From the NCBI RefSeq assembly GCF_008014745.1, contig NZ_VPFD01000001.1:124001-188000 (forward strand): DNA of 64,000 nt. The letters are read 5' to 3'. Below the pieces are notes generated by a model. The model was not told the origin of the DNA and made no database searches. It saw nothing but the letters and a program-made list of their open reading frames with translations. This stretch comes from Massilia arenae. Its GTDB lineage: Bacteria > Pseudomonadota > Gammaproteobacteria > Burkholderiales > Burkholderiaceae_D. Below, piece by piece: positions 43,213-52,088 of the stretch; position 1 is the stretch's first letter, and each line of letters opens with the position of its first letter. The translations under genes and the position numbers were made by a program.

Positions 43213-44862
43213 ATGTTCCTGCGCCGCCCTGCCAAACCTTCCCGTTACCTCCCGGGTTACGTGCCGATGTTGAGCGCGATCGCGCTGGCCTGCGTGCTCG
43301 CGGCCTGCGGTGGCGACGACGACGATCCGACCCCGACCACGCTCGCGCTGCAAAAAATCGGCGGCTATAACGGCGGAGCGGCCGGCGCGGCCGAGATCAC
43401 GGCCTATGATGCGGGCAGCCGTCGCCTGTTCGTCGTCAACGGCGCCAACGGCACGGTCGATGTGCTCGACCTGTCGGCGCCGGCCACGCCGAAACTGATC
43501 GGCACCATCAATGTGGCCAGCCTGGGCAAGGCGGTCAACAGCGTCGCCGTGCACGACGGCCTGGTGGCGCTGGCGATCGAAGCCAATCCCAAGACCCAGC
43601 CGGGCACCGTCGCCTTCTACAATGCGGCCGATCTCAAGCTGGCGGGCAGCGTCAAGGTCGGCGCGCTGCCCGATATGCTGACCTTCACGCCGGACGGCAC
43701 CAAGGTGCTGGTCGCGAACGAGGGTGAGCCGAGCGGCTATGGCGTCGCCGGCACGACCGATCCGGAAGGTTCGGTCAGCATCATCACCGTCAACCGCGGC
43801 GGCGCGCCATCGGTGGCGACCGCCGATTTCCGCGCCTTCAACGGCCAGGAAGCTGCGCTGCGCGCGCAGGGCATCCGCATCTTCGGACCGAACGCCAGCG
43901 CGGCCCAGGACTTCGAGCCGGAATACATCACCGTCAGCGACGACGGCCGCACCGCCTGGGTGACCCTGCAAGAGAACAACGCGATCGCCATCATCGACGT
44001 CGCGACGGCCAAGGTCACCGCGGTCAAGCCGCTCGGTTTTAAAGACCACAGCGTCGCCGGCTTCGGGATGGATGCGTCGGACGAGGATGGCGGCACCAAT
44101 ACCAATAGCGGTTCGCCGGCCATCAAGATCGGCCCGCAGCCGGTGAAAGGCATGTACTTGCCGGACGCCATCGCCAGCTATTCGGTGGACGGCAAGCATT
44201 ACCTGATCACCGCCAACGAGGGAGACGCGCGCGCCGACTGGCCGGGCTTCAACGAAGAGAGCCGCGTGCGTGCGCATTGCACGGCAGGCCTGGATCCCGC
44301 TGTCTTCCCGGACGCGGCCAACCAGATCTTCGATTCGAACCTGGGGCGCCTCCGCATCACGACGACGCCGAACGGCGGCAAGGATGGCAAGAACGCGGCA
44401 GGGCAGTGCAACGAGCTGTACACCTTCGGCGGCCGCTCGTTCTCGATCTGGGACACCGACATCAAACGCGTCTACGACTCGGGCGACGAATTCGAGCAGC
44501 GCACCAAGGCGCTGCCGAACGTCAAATTCAACGCCAGCAACGACAACAACGACCTGGAAGACCGCAGCGCGTCGAAGGGCCCGGAACCGGAAGGCGCGGT
44601 GGTCGGCAAGTTCGGCAACAAGCACTATGCCTTCATCGGCCTGGAGCGCGTCGGCGGCGTGATGGTGTATGACGTGAGTAAACCATCCCAGGCTTCCTTC
44701 GTCACCTACCTGAACACGCGCGACGGCGACAAGGGCGACCTGGGCCCGGAAGGCCTGACCCTGATCCCGGCTTACAAATCGCCGAACGGCAAGCCGCTGC
44801 TGATCGTCGGTAACGAAGTCAGCGGCACCACCGCCGTCATGCAGATCAACCTGACCTACTGA
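43213..44862 (+). CDS. Choice-of-anchor I family lipoprotein (beta-propeller, phosphatase-like)
   Basis: A 549-residue exported lipoprotein. The lipobox LAACGGDDDDPTP (Cys about residue 36) is followed by an Asp-rich linker. The rest is a repeat-rich beta-propeller with blocks such as RRLFVVNGANGTVDVLDL, ALPDMLTFTPDGTKVLVANEGEPSGYG, and SDDGRTAWVTLQENNAIAII. The conserved ANEGEP, ANEGDARAD and GPEGLTL motifs are typical of the choice-of-anchor I family, many members of which are annotated as alkaline phosphatase-like or phytase-like. Its substrate is not known. It overlaps the convergent SDR gene by 7 bp. Confidence 0.85.
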   Translation: MFLRRPAKPSRYLPGYVPMLSAIALACVLAACGGDDDDPTPTTLALQKIGGYNGGAAGAAEITAYDAGSRRLFVVNGANGTVDVLDLSAPATPKLIGTINVASLGKAVNSVAVHDGLVALAIEANPKTQPGTVAFYNAADLKLAGSVKVGALPDMLTFTPDGTKVLVANEGEPSGYGVAGTTDPEGSVSIITVNRGGAPSVATADFRAFNGQEAALRAQGIRIFGPNASAAQDFEPEYITVSDDGRTAWVTLQENNAIAIIDVATAKVTAVKPLGFKDHSVAGFGMDASDEDGGTNTNSGSPAIKIGPQPVKGMYLPDAIASYSVDGKHYLITANEGDARADWPGFNEESRVRAHCTAGLDPAVFPDAANQIFDSNLGRLRITTTPNGGKDGKNAAGQCNELYTFGGRSFSIWDTDIKRVYDSGDEFEQRTKALPNVKFNASNDNNDLEDRSASKGPEPEGAVVGKFGNKHYAFIGLERVGGVMVYDVSKPSQASFVTYLNTRDGDKGDLGPEGLTLIPAYKSPNGKPLLIVGNEVSGTTAVMQINLTY

Positions 44863-45845
44863 TCCGCGCGCTTGCGCAGCAGCTGCATGCCGATCGCGGC
44901 GGCGACCACCGCCGCACCGGCCACCAGCGCCTTGTTGGCCGGCTGGCTCGGCTGGGGACGAGGCTGATTGAGCCGGCTCGGATCGGCATGCAGGCCACTG
45001 GCGCCACGCGGCGCTTCGTATAGCGCGCCGCGCGTATCGGGCGTGCGCTCCGCCCGTTTTGCCCACGCATCCATGAAGCGATTCATCCCGGCCGCGATGA
45101 GATTCGGCGCCAGCTGGGTGGCTTTCATGGCGGCGGCGGGCGCCCCAATCACGGTCGTGTCGCGCGGACGGCGGGCCAGCTTGACGACGGCATCGGCCAC
45201 GGTTTCCGGCGCCAGCGCGCCCGGCGGATACGAGAGATGGGCGCCGCTATAGTTGGCCGCATGGCTGAAGCCGGGTGAGTCCACGAAAGTAGGGTACACG
45301 TCGCAGACGTGGATGTGGCGCCGCTTGCCCACCTCGGCGCGCAGGGCTTCGGAAAAGCCGCGCAGGCCGAACTTGCTGGCCGCGTAGGCCGCGGCATAGG
45401 GCGTGGCGACGTAGCCGCCGGACGAGATCATATTGACCCAGATGCCGCGATCCTGTTCCAGGAAGATCGGCAACACCGCGTGGGCGTCATTCATGTGGGT
45501 GAGGAGGTTCGTTTCGATCACCTGGCGGTGGTCGGCCATCGGCACGTCCTGGTATTTGCCGACCACGCCGGCGCCGACATTGCTGAACCAGAGGTCGATC
45601 TGTCCCAGGATGCCCCGCGCTTCGCGCGCGAAAGCTGCCACCGCCTTGGCGTCGGTTGCGTCGACCACCACTGTTTCGGCCCGGCCGCCGGCCTCAAAGC
45701 ATTGGCGGGCGACATCGTCGAGGCCTTCCTTGCCGCGCGCGCCGAGCACCAGGTCGGCGCCCTCACGGGCAAAGGCGATGGCGGTCGCGGCGCCGATGCC
45801 GCTCGAGGCGCCCATGATGACCACGCGGAGATTCGATGGCTTCAT
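44856..45845 (-). CDS. Short-chain dehydrogenase with C-terminal membrane anchor
   Basis: A 329-residue SDR. The Rossmann loop GASSGIGAATAIA, the Asn-Ser-Tyr-Lys residues in NVGAG, MISSGGYVA and YAASKFGL, and the DAT motif are all present, so it is probably an NAD(P)H oxidoreductase. The catalytic domain ends near residue 240. A 30-residue Arg/Pro linker and a hydrophobic helix (ALVAGAAVVAAAIGMQLLRKR) then anchor the protein in the membrane, which is unusual for an SDR. The substrate is unknown. The ATG at 45845 has GAAAGGTC upstream. Confidence 0.88.
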   Translation of the reverse strand: MKPSNLRVVIMGASSGIGAATAIAFAREGADLVLGARGKEGLDDVARQCFEAGGRAETVVVDATDAKAVAAFAREARGILGQIDLWFSNVGAGVVGKYQDVPMADHRQVIETNLLTHMNDAHAVLPIFLEQDRGIWVNMISSGGYVATPYAAAYAASKFGLRGFSEALRAEVGKRRHIHVCDVYPTFVDSPGFSHAANYSGAHLSYPPGALAPETVADAVVKLARRPRDTTVIGAPAAAMKATQLAPNLIAAGMNRFMDAWAKRAERTPDTRGALYEAPRGASGLHADPSRLNQPRPQPSQPANKALVAGAAVVAAAIGMQLLRKRADQ

Positions 45846-45937
45846 TGTTGACCTTTCATTCACAGTGAAAAGGCCGATTATTCCGCGATTCCGGATGTCG
45901 CCGCGTTCGAATGCCGCGCGGCAAGCTCGAGGGAGGA

Positions 45938-46486
45938 CTAGCGTTTGACCTTGGGCAGCTGGACCTGGCGGGTGCCGGCCAGGCGGTCGTGCAGGAACTG
46001 GCGGTCCTTGTCGAGGAAGGCGGTGAGCGCCCAGAGGACGATGCCGACCGTCAGCGCAACGGCGATCTCGCCCTTGGCGTGCAGCCCGGCCGCGGCGCAC
46101 ACGAGCAGCGCCGGTGCGAACCAGCCCCAGGCCAGCAGGTAGCGCACGATGGCCGTGCGCCATGGCAGGCGCGCGTGGCCGGCCTGGACCACCTTGATGC
46201 GCCAGGTCTTCATGGCCAGCGTGTGGCCGCTGTCGCGCCAGCACCAGATGAAGTACAGGCCCGTCACCAGGAACAGCCAGAGCTTGAGCCCATGCTGGAA
46301 CAGCGGTTCCTGGCGGTTGCCGGTGAGGAGGATATAGATCAGCACCGCCAGCATTTCGACGGCGAACAGCAGGAAGAATTCATAGACCATCACCGTCACG
46401 CGGCGCTTGACGGTCGGCGTCGGCAAGGAAGTCGCGTGCGCCGGCGTGGCCGCGCCCCCAGCGGCAAGCGGCTCAGTTGCTTGCAT
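45938..46486 (-). CDS. RDD family membrane protein
   Basis: A 182-residue inner-membrane protein of the RDD family. The diagnostic Arg is in VKRRVTVMVYEFFLLFAVEML (TM1) and the Asp-rich sites are in WCWRDSGHTLAMKTWRIKVV and FLDKDRQFLHDRLAGTR. There are about four membrane segments. I chose the ATG at 46486, which overlaps the preceding gene by 14 bp. Last gene of the ECF sigma operon; its role there is not established. Confidence 0.88.
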   Translation of the reverse strand: MQATEPLAAGGAATPAHATSLPTPTVKRRVTVMVYEFFLLFAVEMLAVLIYILLTGNRQEPLFQHGLKLWLFLVTGLYFIWCWRDSGHTLAMKTWRIKVVQAGHARLPWRTAIVRYLLAWGWFAPALLVCAAAGLHAKGEIAVALTVGIVLWALTAFLDKDRQFLHDRLAGTRQVQLPKVKR

Positions 46487-47288
46487 TGGCAGCCTGCGCG
46501 GGTGCCTGCTGGCCGCCCGGGGCGGCGATCGCGCCGCCATCGGCGGAGGAACTGGCCGCCGGACCCGGCGTCACCGGGGAACCGGGAGCAGGGACGCTCT
46601 GCACTGCCGGCGGCACGCTCGCGGTGTCGGTCGGCACCACGGTATCCGTGCCGATCAGGATGCATTCGGCGCCGCGGCGGGTGGTGTTCGGCGGGCAGGG
46701 CGTCGGCGTGACCAGCATCGGCGCTTCAGGCAGCGCCACCGGGATGCTCTTGTTGCGCGCCGCTGCCGGGCTGTTGGCCAGCTTGCGTTTCTGGTCATCC
46801 GACAGCTGCTTGTAGTTTTCCCAGTTGGCCGCCTTGTCGCCTTGGGCCAGGCGGCTCGTGCGGCTGTAGTTCTCGCGCGCGAGTTCGCGCTGTTCGGGGG
46901 TGAGCTTCATCCACTGGCGCATGCGTTGGTGTACGCGCTGCTGTTCGGACGCGGGCATGGAAGCGAAGCGCGCCGACATCTCGATCCATTTGCGCTTGCG
47001 CGGTCCTTCCATGCGGTTCCACTCGGGTTCCAGCGGCGCCAGCGCCACTTGCTGCGCGCTGCTCAGGTCGTTCCACAGGGGCTTGTCGAAGCTTTTGGGC
47101 GACGCGCGCTCGCCATCGACGACGTCGGCCACCGACGGCAGTACGGACGGGGTGTCGAAACGGTCCACGATGACCCAGGCGATGACGCCCGCCACCAGCA
47201 CCCCGGCCACCGTTTTCAGGACGGGAAACCGTGCTTTCGAGGCGCCGGGCTTCGATGCGCGAGACTGTGAAGCGTCGTTCTTTGTCAT
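46473..47288 (-). CDS. DUF3106 membrane-anchored protein of the ECF operon
   Basis: A 271-residue protein with one N-terminal membrane helix (VLKTVAGVLVAGVIAWVIV), so most of it is periplasmic. The DUF3106 region (about 68-170) is Trp/Arg-rich with repeated PLWNDLSSAQQVAL, PEWNRMEGPRKRKWIEMSARFASM, QRMRQWMKLTPEQRELARENY patterns, resembling the Spy/CpxP-like LTxxQ fold. The C-terminal third is Pro/Ala-rich. The start overlaps the DUF3619 gene by 4 bp. It likely responds to envelope stress. Confidence 0.82.
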   Translation of the reverse strand: MTKNDASQSRASKPGASKARFPVLKTVAGVLVAGVIAWVIVDRFDTPSVLPSVADVVDGERASPKSFDKPLWNDLSSAQQVALAPLEPEWNRMEGPRKRKWIEMSARFASMPASEQQRVHQRMRQWMKLTPEQRELARENYSRTSRLAQGDKAANWENYKQLSDDQKRKLANSPAAARNKSIPVALPEAPMLVTPTPCPPNTTRRGAECILIGTDTVVPTDTASVPPAVQSVPAPGSPVTPGPAASSSADGGAIAAPGGQQAPAQAANASN

Positions 47289-47701
47289 TGCCGGCGCTGC
47301 TGCGACTCCAGATAGGCGGAGAAGCCCGGGTCGAGGTACGCGTTGAGCGGCAGTTCATCGGACAGCACGGCCGCATCGATATCGGCCAGCTCGGCGATCT
47401 GCTGTTGCTGTTCGTGCTGGTAGACGCCGCCCATGCCGATCACCAGCGCCAGGACCGGCACCGCGACCGCCAGGCGCGACATGGCCGGGCCGCTCAGGGC
47501 ATTGCCGAAGCCGGCCAGCATCTGGCGCCAGCCGGAAGGGGCCGGCTTGAAATACTCGACCGGCGCGTCCGCCTTCTTGCGCGCGAGCGCGGCCGCGCGC
47601 GCGGCGGCCAGCCGGTCGGTGGTCGATGCCGGCAGGGTATCGAGCTGTTCGTTCAGTGCATGGCGGATTTTATACGCCAGGTTGATGTCGTCGGTATTCA
47701 T
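47285..47701 (-). CDS. DUF3619 protein, putative anti-sigma factor
   Basis: A 138-residue protein with a cytosolic N-terminal half (MNTDDINLAYKIRHALNEQLDTLPAS), a single membrane helix (LAVAVPVLALVIGMGGVYQ), and a short periplasmic tail ending ESQQRRQ. Size, topology and position directly after an ECF sigma gene (4-bp overlap) fit an anti-sigma factor, but no zinc anti-sigma motif is seen. The start is the ATG at 47701; longer frames are unsupported. Confidence 0.8.
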   Translation of the reverse strand: MNTDDINLAYKIRHALNEQLDTLPASTTDRLAAARAAALARKKADAPVEYFKPAPSGWRQMLAGFGNALSGPAMSRLAVAVPVLALVIGMGGVYQHEQQQQIAELADIDAAVLSDELPLNAYLDPGFSAYLESQQRRQ

Positions 47702-48270
47702 AGTGTGATTCCCTTGGCCTTGAGCGCTGCGGCGAGGGCGTGGGTGGCACGGGAGCAATGTGTCTTGACGCTGCCTTCGGAGCATCCCATTGCTTCGGCC
47801 GTTTCGGCCACGTCCATATCCTGCCAGTAACGCATGAGGAAGGCTTCCCGTTGACGCGTTGGGAGCTTTTGTACTTCTTCTTCGATCAAGCGCAAAGTTT
47901 GTTCACGCTCAAGCTGGTCCGCACTCGACTCTGCCGCGGCCGATCCATCTTCAGCCGCGTATGAGGCAAGTATATCAAAGTCGTCATCGTCATCTCCCTC
48001 ACGGCGGCTGAAGCCAGAAAACAGGCTGACCCAGGTGTTGCGCACTTTTTCGCGGCGGAAGTAATCGAGGATCGTCGTCTGCAGGATGCGCTGGAACAGC
48101 ATCGGCAGCTCGGCGGCCGGCTTGTCGCCATATTTTTCGGCCAGCTTGATCATGGCGTCCTGGACGATGTCCAGCGCCGACTCGTCCTTGCGCACCGCAT
48201 ACACCGCCTGCTTGAACGCACGCCGTTCGACATTCTCGAGGAAGTCGTTGAGTTCTTTATCTGTGGCCAT
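47698..48270 (-). CDS. ECF-type RNA polymerase sigma factor
   Basis: A 190-residue sigma-70 family factor. Region 2 has RRAFKQAVYAVRKDESALDIVQDAMIKLAEKYGD and LDYFRREKVRNTW. An Asp-rich linker (GDDDDDFDILAS) follows. Region 4 has LPTRQREAFLMRYWQDMDVAETAEAMGCSEGSVKTHCSRATHAL. It leads the operon with DUF3619, DUF3106 and RDD genes, each overlapping the next, a set common in betaproteobacteria. It is read divergently from the TauD/ABC operon, 219 bp away. The inducing stress is not known from sequence. Confidence 0.93.
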   Translation of the reverse strand: MATDKELNDFLENVERRAFKQAVYAVRKDESALDIVQDAMIKLAEKYGDKPAAELPMLFQRILQTTILDYFRREKVRNTWVSLFSGFSRREGDDDDDFDILASYAAEDGSAAAESSADQLEREQTLRLIEEEVQKLPTRQREAFLMRYWQDMDVAETAEAMGCSEGSVKTHCSRATHALAAALKAKGITL

Positions 48271-48413
48271 GCGGGTTCAAGGAAGCGCTCGTCTTACTCG
48301 TGCTTTAGGGAAAACCTTCGCATCCTAGCAAAAAACGCCCTGGCCTGCACCGTAATCGCTCAGTCGAGGGAGGCGGTAATGTCATATGCATAACGTTTAA
48401 AAACTGCATGAAG

Positions 48414-48442
48414 ATAGGCGAAATCATTCGTTGTTCGCCTAT
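48414..48442. promoter_or_regulatory. Inverted repeat upstream of the TauD-ABC operon
   Basis: A perfect 9-bp inverted repeat ATAGGCGAA / TTCGCCTAT separated by 11 bp, ending 47 bp before the TauD start. It is a candidate operator for a dimeric regulator; the regulator gene is not nearby. Confidence 0.45.
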
Positions 48443-48489
48443 TGGAGCGTCATTACGCTGTCAGCACGACCATACCCGCCTCCGCCATC

Positions 48490-49365
48490 ATGCCGCTCGA
48501 TATTCCCCGCCAAGCATTTGCTATCCACCCCATCATCGGCGCGCCGCTGGGCGCTGAAGTCGTCGGCCTTGACCTGTCGCGTCCGCTCAGTGCGCAAGAT
48601 TTCGAACGCCTGCACCGCGCCCACCTCGACTACCACGTGCTGGTGTTCCGCGACCAGCACATCACGCCGGCCGAGCAGGTGGAGTTCAGCCGCCGTTTCG
48701 GCCAGTTGCAGATCCACGTGCTGCGCAATTTCCAGCTGACGGGCCACCCCGAAGTGCTGATCGTCTCGAACATCCGCGAGAACGGCGAGCCGATCGGCCT
48801 GGGCGATGCCGGCCATTTCTGGCATTCCGACCTGTCGTACAAGGAAACGCCGAGCCTGGGCTCGATGTTGCATGCGCAAGAGTTGCCCGCGGAAGGCGGC
48901 GACACCCTGTTCGCGAACCAGCACACGGCCTGGGACGCCTCGCCTGACCATCTGAAGCGCGAGGTCGAAGGCTTGCAGGCCGAGCACTGGTATCTGGCGA
49001 AGTATGAAGAGCTGCGCCAGAAAAACCCGTTCCGCCCGAAGCTCACCCAGGCCCAGATCGACGAAGTCAGGCCGGTCAGCCACCCGGTGGTGCGCACCCA
49101 TCCCGAGACCGGCCGCAAGGCCCTGTTCGTCAGCGAGCACTTCACGACCCGCATCCTGGGTGTGACGGAACAGCGCAGCCGCGAACTGCTCGACGCGCTG
49201 TTCGACCACAGCACGCGCGCGCCGCACGTCTACCGCCATCAGTGGCAGCCGCACGACATGGTGTTCTGGGATAACCGTTCGCTGATGCACCTGGCGGCCG
49301 GCTGTCCTGACCACCTACGCCGCAAGCTGTACCGCACGACCATCGAAGGCGACGTTCCGTTCTGA
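48490..49365 (+). CDS. TauD/TfdA-family 2-oxoglutarate dioxygenase
   Basis: A 291-residue non-heme Fe(II) oxygenase. The iron-binding facial triad is visible as HSD (FWHSDLSYKETPS) and the distal His in NRSLMH; the 2-oxoglutarate Arg is in LRRKLYRTTI. Such enzymes hydroxylate taurine, sulfonates, sulfate esters or aryloxy acids. It is followed after 17 bp by a substrate-binding protein, ATPase and permease, the order of a taurine-like uptake and desulfonation operon. No clear ribosome-binding site precedes the ATG at 48490, so a slightly longer start is possible. Confidence 0.9.
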   Translation: MPLDIPRQAFAIHPIIGAPLGAEVVGLDLSRPLSAQDFERLHRAHLDYHVLVFRDQHITPAEQVEFSRRFGQLQIHVLRNFQLTGHPEVLIVSNIRENGEPIGLGDAGHFWHSDLSYKETPSLGSMLHAQELPAEGGDTLFANQHTAWDASPDHLKREVEGLQAEHWYLAKYEELRQKNPFRPKLTQAQIDEVRPVSHPVVRTHPETGRKALFVSEHFTTRILGVTEQRSRELLDALFDHSTRAPHVYRHQWQPHDMVFWDNRSLMHLAAGCPDHLRRKLYRTTIEGDVPF

Positions 49366-49382
49366 CTCAACCCGGGAAATCC

Positions 49383-50387
49383 ATGAAATACCACAAGAAG
49401 TTCATTGCCTTAGGCGCCGCGCTGGCCCTGGCGCTGCCATCATTTGCCCAGGCCGAAGGCCAGATCCGCATCGCCGAGCAGTTCGGCGTGGTCTATCTGC
49501 TGCTGAACGTGGCGCAAGACCAGAAACTCATCGAAAAGCATGGCAAGAAGCAGGGCGTCGACATCGATGTCGGCTGGATCAAGCTTTCCGGCGGCGCCGT
49601 GATCAACGATGCGCTGCTGTCGGGCTCGATCGATATCGCCGGCGCCGGCGTCGGTCCCCTGATGACGATCTGGGACCGCACCAAGGGCCGCCAGAACGTG
49701 CGCGGCGTCGCCTCGCTGGGTAGCTTCCCTTATTACCTGGTCAGCACCAATCCGAATGTCAAGACCATTGCCGATTTCGGCCCCAAAGACCGCATTGCCT
49801 TGCCTGCGGTGACGGTGTCGGTGCAGGCCCGCATCCTGCAGATGGCCGCCGCCAAGCAGTGGGGCAATGCCCAATTCAAGAAACTCGACCCGATCACCCA
49901 GACCTTGCCGCACCCGGACGCGGCAGCGGCCCTGATCGCCGGCAAGACCGAACTGAACGCCCACTTCGGCGGGCCGCCATTCCAGGAGCAAGAACTTGCC
50001 GGTAACCCGAACGCGAAAATCGTGCTCGATTCCTACCAGGTGCTGGGCGGGCCGGCGTCGGCGACGGTGCTGTATGCCACCGAAAAATACGTACGGCAAA
50101 ATCCCAAGACCTACCGCGCCTTCCTCGATGCGCTGGCCGAGGCCGCCGAGTATATCGCGACCAATCCGGAAGGGGCTGCCTATGCCTACCTGCGGGTCAA
50201 CAAGGGCAATATCGACCGCGCACTGCTGCTGAAGGTGATCAAGGATCCGAAGACCCAGTTCCGCGTCGCGCCGCAGAATACGCTGGGCCTGGCGCAGTTC
50301 CTGCACCAGGTCGGCGCCATCAAGAACAAGCCGGCCTCGTGGAAGGATTACTTCTTCGAGCATCCGGTGATTGCCAACGGGAGCTGA
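49383..50387 (+). CDS. ABC transporter substrate-binding protein (SsuA/TauA/NMT1 type)
   Basis: A 334-residue periplasmic protein with a clear signal peptide (MKYHKKFIALGAALALALPSFAQA). The mature start GQIRIAEQFGVVYLLLNVAQDQKLIEKHGKK and the SGSIDIAGAGVGPLMTIW block fit the aliphatic sulfonate / nitrate binding group. The ligand cannot be fixed. It is the second gene of the TauD-ABC operon, with the ATPase starting 1 bp after it. Confidence 0.92.
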   Translation: MKYHKKFIALGAALALALPSFAQAEGQIRIAEQFGVVYLLLNVAQDQKLIEKHGKKQGVDIDVGWIKLSGGAVINDALLSGSIDIAGAGVGPLMTIWDRTKGRQNVRGVASLGSFPYYLVSTNPNVKTIADFGPKDRIALPAVTVSVQARILQMAAAKQWGNAQFKKLDPITQTLPHPDAAAALIAGKTELNAHFGGPPFQEQELAGNPNAKIVLDSYQVLGGPASATVLYATEKYVRQNPKTYRAFLDALAEAAEYIATNPEGAAYAYLRVNKGNIDRALLLKVIKDPKTQFRVAPQNTLGLAQFLHQVGAIKNKPASWKDYFFEHPVIANGS

Positions 50388-50388
50388 C

Positions 50389-51228
50389 ATGATGACCCCC
50401 GTTATACCGCTGAACCTGGTCCCCCCGGAGCCGCTGCTGCGCGCCGAGCACGTCACGCTCGAGTATGCAAGCGAGCGCGGCATCGTCAGGGCCACCGACG
50501 ACGTCAGCTTCGACGTCCATCGCGGCGACCGCTTCGTGCTGCTGGGGCCGTCCGGCTGCGGCAAGTCGACCTTGTTGAAAGCGATCGGCGGCTTCATCGC
50601 GCCGCGCGCCGGCAGCCTCAGCCTATCCGGTGAGCCGATCACGGGGCCGGGACCGGATCGCATCGTCGTGTTCCAGGAATTCGATCAGTTGCCGCCCTGG
50701 AAGACGGTGCGGCAGAACGTGATGTTCCCGATGCTGGCGGGCGGCGTAGGACGAGAAGAGAGCGACAGGCGTGCCCGCCACTGGCTGGGCAAGGTCGGGC
50801 TGGCGCGCTTTGCCGACGCCTATCCGCACACCTTGTCGGGCGGCATGAAGGCGCGGGTGGCCATTGCCCGCGCGCTGGCCATGCAGCCGGCCGTGCTGCT
50901 GATGGACGAGCCGTTCGCCGCGCTCGATGCGCTGACCCGGCGCAGCATGCAGGAAGAATTGCAGGCGCTGTGGGACGAGATCGGTTTTACGATGCTGTTC
51001 GTGACCCACTCGATCGAGGAAGCGCTGGTGGTGGGCAACCGCATCCTGCTGCTGTCGCCCCATCCGGGGCGGGTGCGGGCCGAGCTCAATAGTCACCAGT
51101 TCAGCCTGTCGAGCGCCGGCAGCCAGGAATTCCAGGCGGCTACCCAGCGCATCCATGGCTTGCTGTTCGATGGCGATACCGCACCGGATGTGCGCCAGGA
51201 CGAAGACCGCATGGCGGAGGCGCACTGA
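50389..51228 (+). CDS. ABC transporter ATP-binding protein (SsuB/TauB type)
   Basis: A 279-residue ATPase. Walker A is GPSGCGKST, the Q-loop is VVFQEFDQLPPWKTV, the signature is HTLSGGMKARVAIARAL, Walker B is VLLMDEPFAALD and the H-loop is FVTHSIEEALVV. These match nitrate/sulfonate/taurine importers. The ATG at 50389 is directly followed by a second ATG. Its stop overlaps the permease start (TGATG at 51226-51230). Confidence 0.95.
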   Translation: MMTPVIPLNLVPPEPLLRAEHVTLEYASERGIVRATDDVSFDVHRGDRFVLLGPSGCGKSTLLKAIGGFIAPRAGSLSLSGEPITGPGPDRIVVFQEFDQLPPWKTVRQNVMFPMLAGGVGREESDRRARHWLGKVGLARFADAYPHTLSGGMKARVAIARALAMQPAVLLMDEPFAALDALTRRSMQEELQALWDEIGFTMLFVTHSIEEALVVGNRILLLSPHPGRVRAELNSHQFSLSSAGSQEFQAATQRIHGLLFDGDTAPDVRQDEDRMAEAH

Positions 51229-52088
51229 TGACGACCCTGCGCGAACCGCCGATCCGTCCCGAGTACGTGCTGCCATTGCGGCCTGCCGTGGCTGTCCCCG
51301 CCGCGGCATCGATCTCGCTGGACCGCTTCGGCTGGCTGAGAAAACCCGCCATCCTGCTGGCGCTGGCCGTCGTGTGGGAAGTGTTGGCGCGCTGGTTCGA
51401 CAACGACCTGCTGCTACCGGGGGCGCTGCAGACCGGCCGCGCCTTCGTGGACGGCATCTTGTCGGGCGAGCTGATCGGCTATGTCTCGGTGTCGCTGGCG
51501 ATCCTGAGCCAGGGCTTTCTGCTGGGCGTGGCGGGTTCCTTCCTGCTGACCTGGCTGGCGGTCTCGAACCGTTTTGGACGTGAGCTGATCGATACCCTGA
51601 CCTCGATGTTCAATCCGCTGCCTGCCATCGCGCTGCTGCCGCTGGCGCTGCTGTGGTTCGGGCTGGGCAAGGGCAGCCTGTTGATGGTGCTGGTGCACTC
51701 TGTGCTATGGCCGCTGACCCTGAATGCCAGCGCGGGATTCCGCGCCGTGCCCGAGACCTTGCGCATGGCCGGTCGCAATTACGGTCTTGGGGGATTACGC
51801 ATGGTCCTGCAAATCCTGATTCCGGCCGCATTGCCGTCGATCCTGTCGGGTCTCAAGATCGGCTGGGCGTTCGCCTGGCGCACCCTGATCGCCGCCGAGC
51901 TGGTGTTCGGAAGCACTTCGGGGCAGGGCGGGCTGGGCTGGTACATCTTCCAGAGCCGCAATGAGCTGTTCACCGACAAGGTGTTCGCGGGACTGGCGAC
52001 CGTAATCATCATCGGGCTGGCGATCGAGCACTTCGTGTTCCAGACGCTGGAACGCGTCACCGTGCGGCGATGGGGCATGCAGCGTTAA
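51228..52088 (+). CDS. ABC transporter permease (SsuC/TauC type)
   Basis: A 286-residue inner-membrane permease with six hydrophobic segments. The EAA loop lies near SAGFRAVPETLRMAGRNYGLGGLRMVLQILIPAALPSILSGLKIGWAFAW. It completes the importer with the substrate-binding protein and ATPase. The N-terminal 40 residues are cytosolic and Pro/Ala-rich. The start overlaps the ATPase gene by 1 bp. Confidence 0.94.
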   Translation: MTTLREPPIRPEYVLPLRPAVAVPAAASISLDRFGWLRKPAILLALAVVWEVLARWFDNDLLLPGALQTGRAFVDGILSGELIGYVSVSLAILSQGFLLGVAGSFLLTWLAVSNRFGRELIDTLTSMFNPLPAIALLPLALLWFGLGKGSLLMVLVHSVLWPLTLNASAGFRAVPETLRMAGRNYGLGGLRMVLQILIPAALPSILSGLKIGWAFAWRTLIAAELVFGSTSGQGGLGWYIFQSRNELFTDKVFAGLATVIIIGLAIEHFVFQTLERVTVRRWGMQR

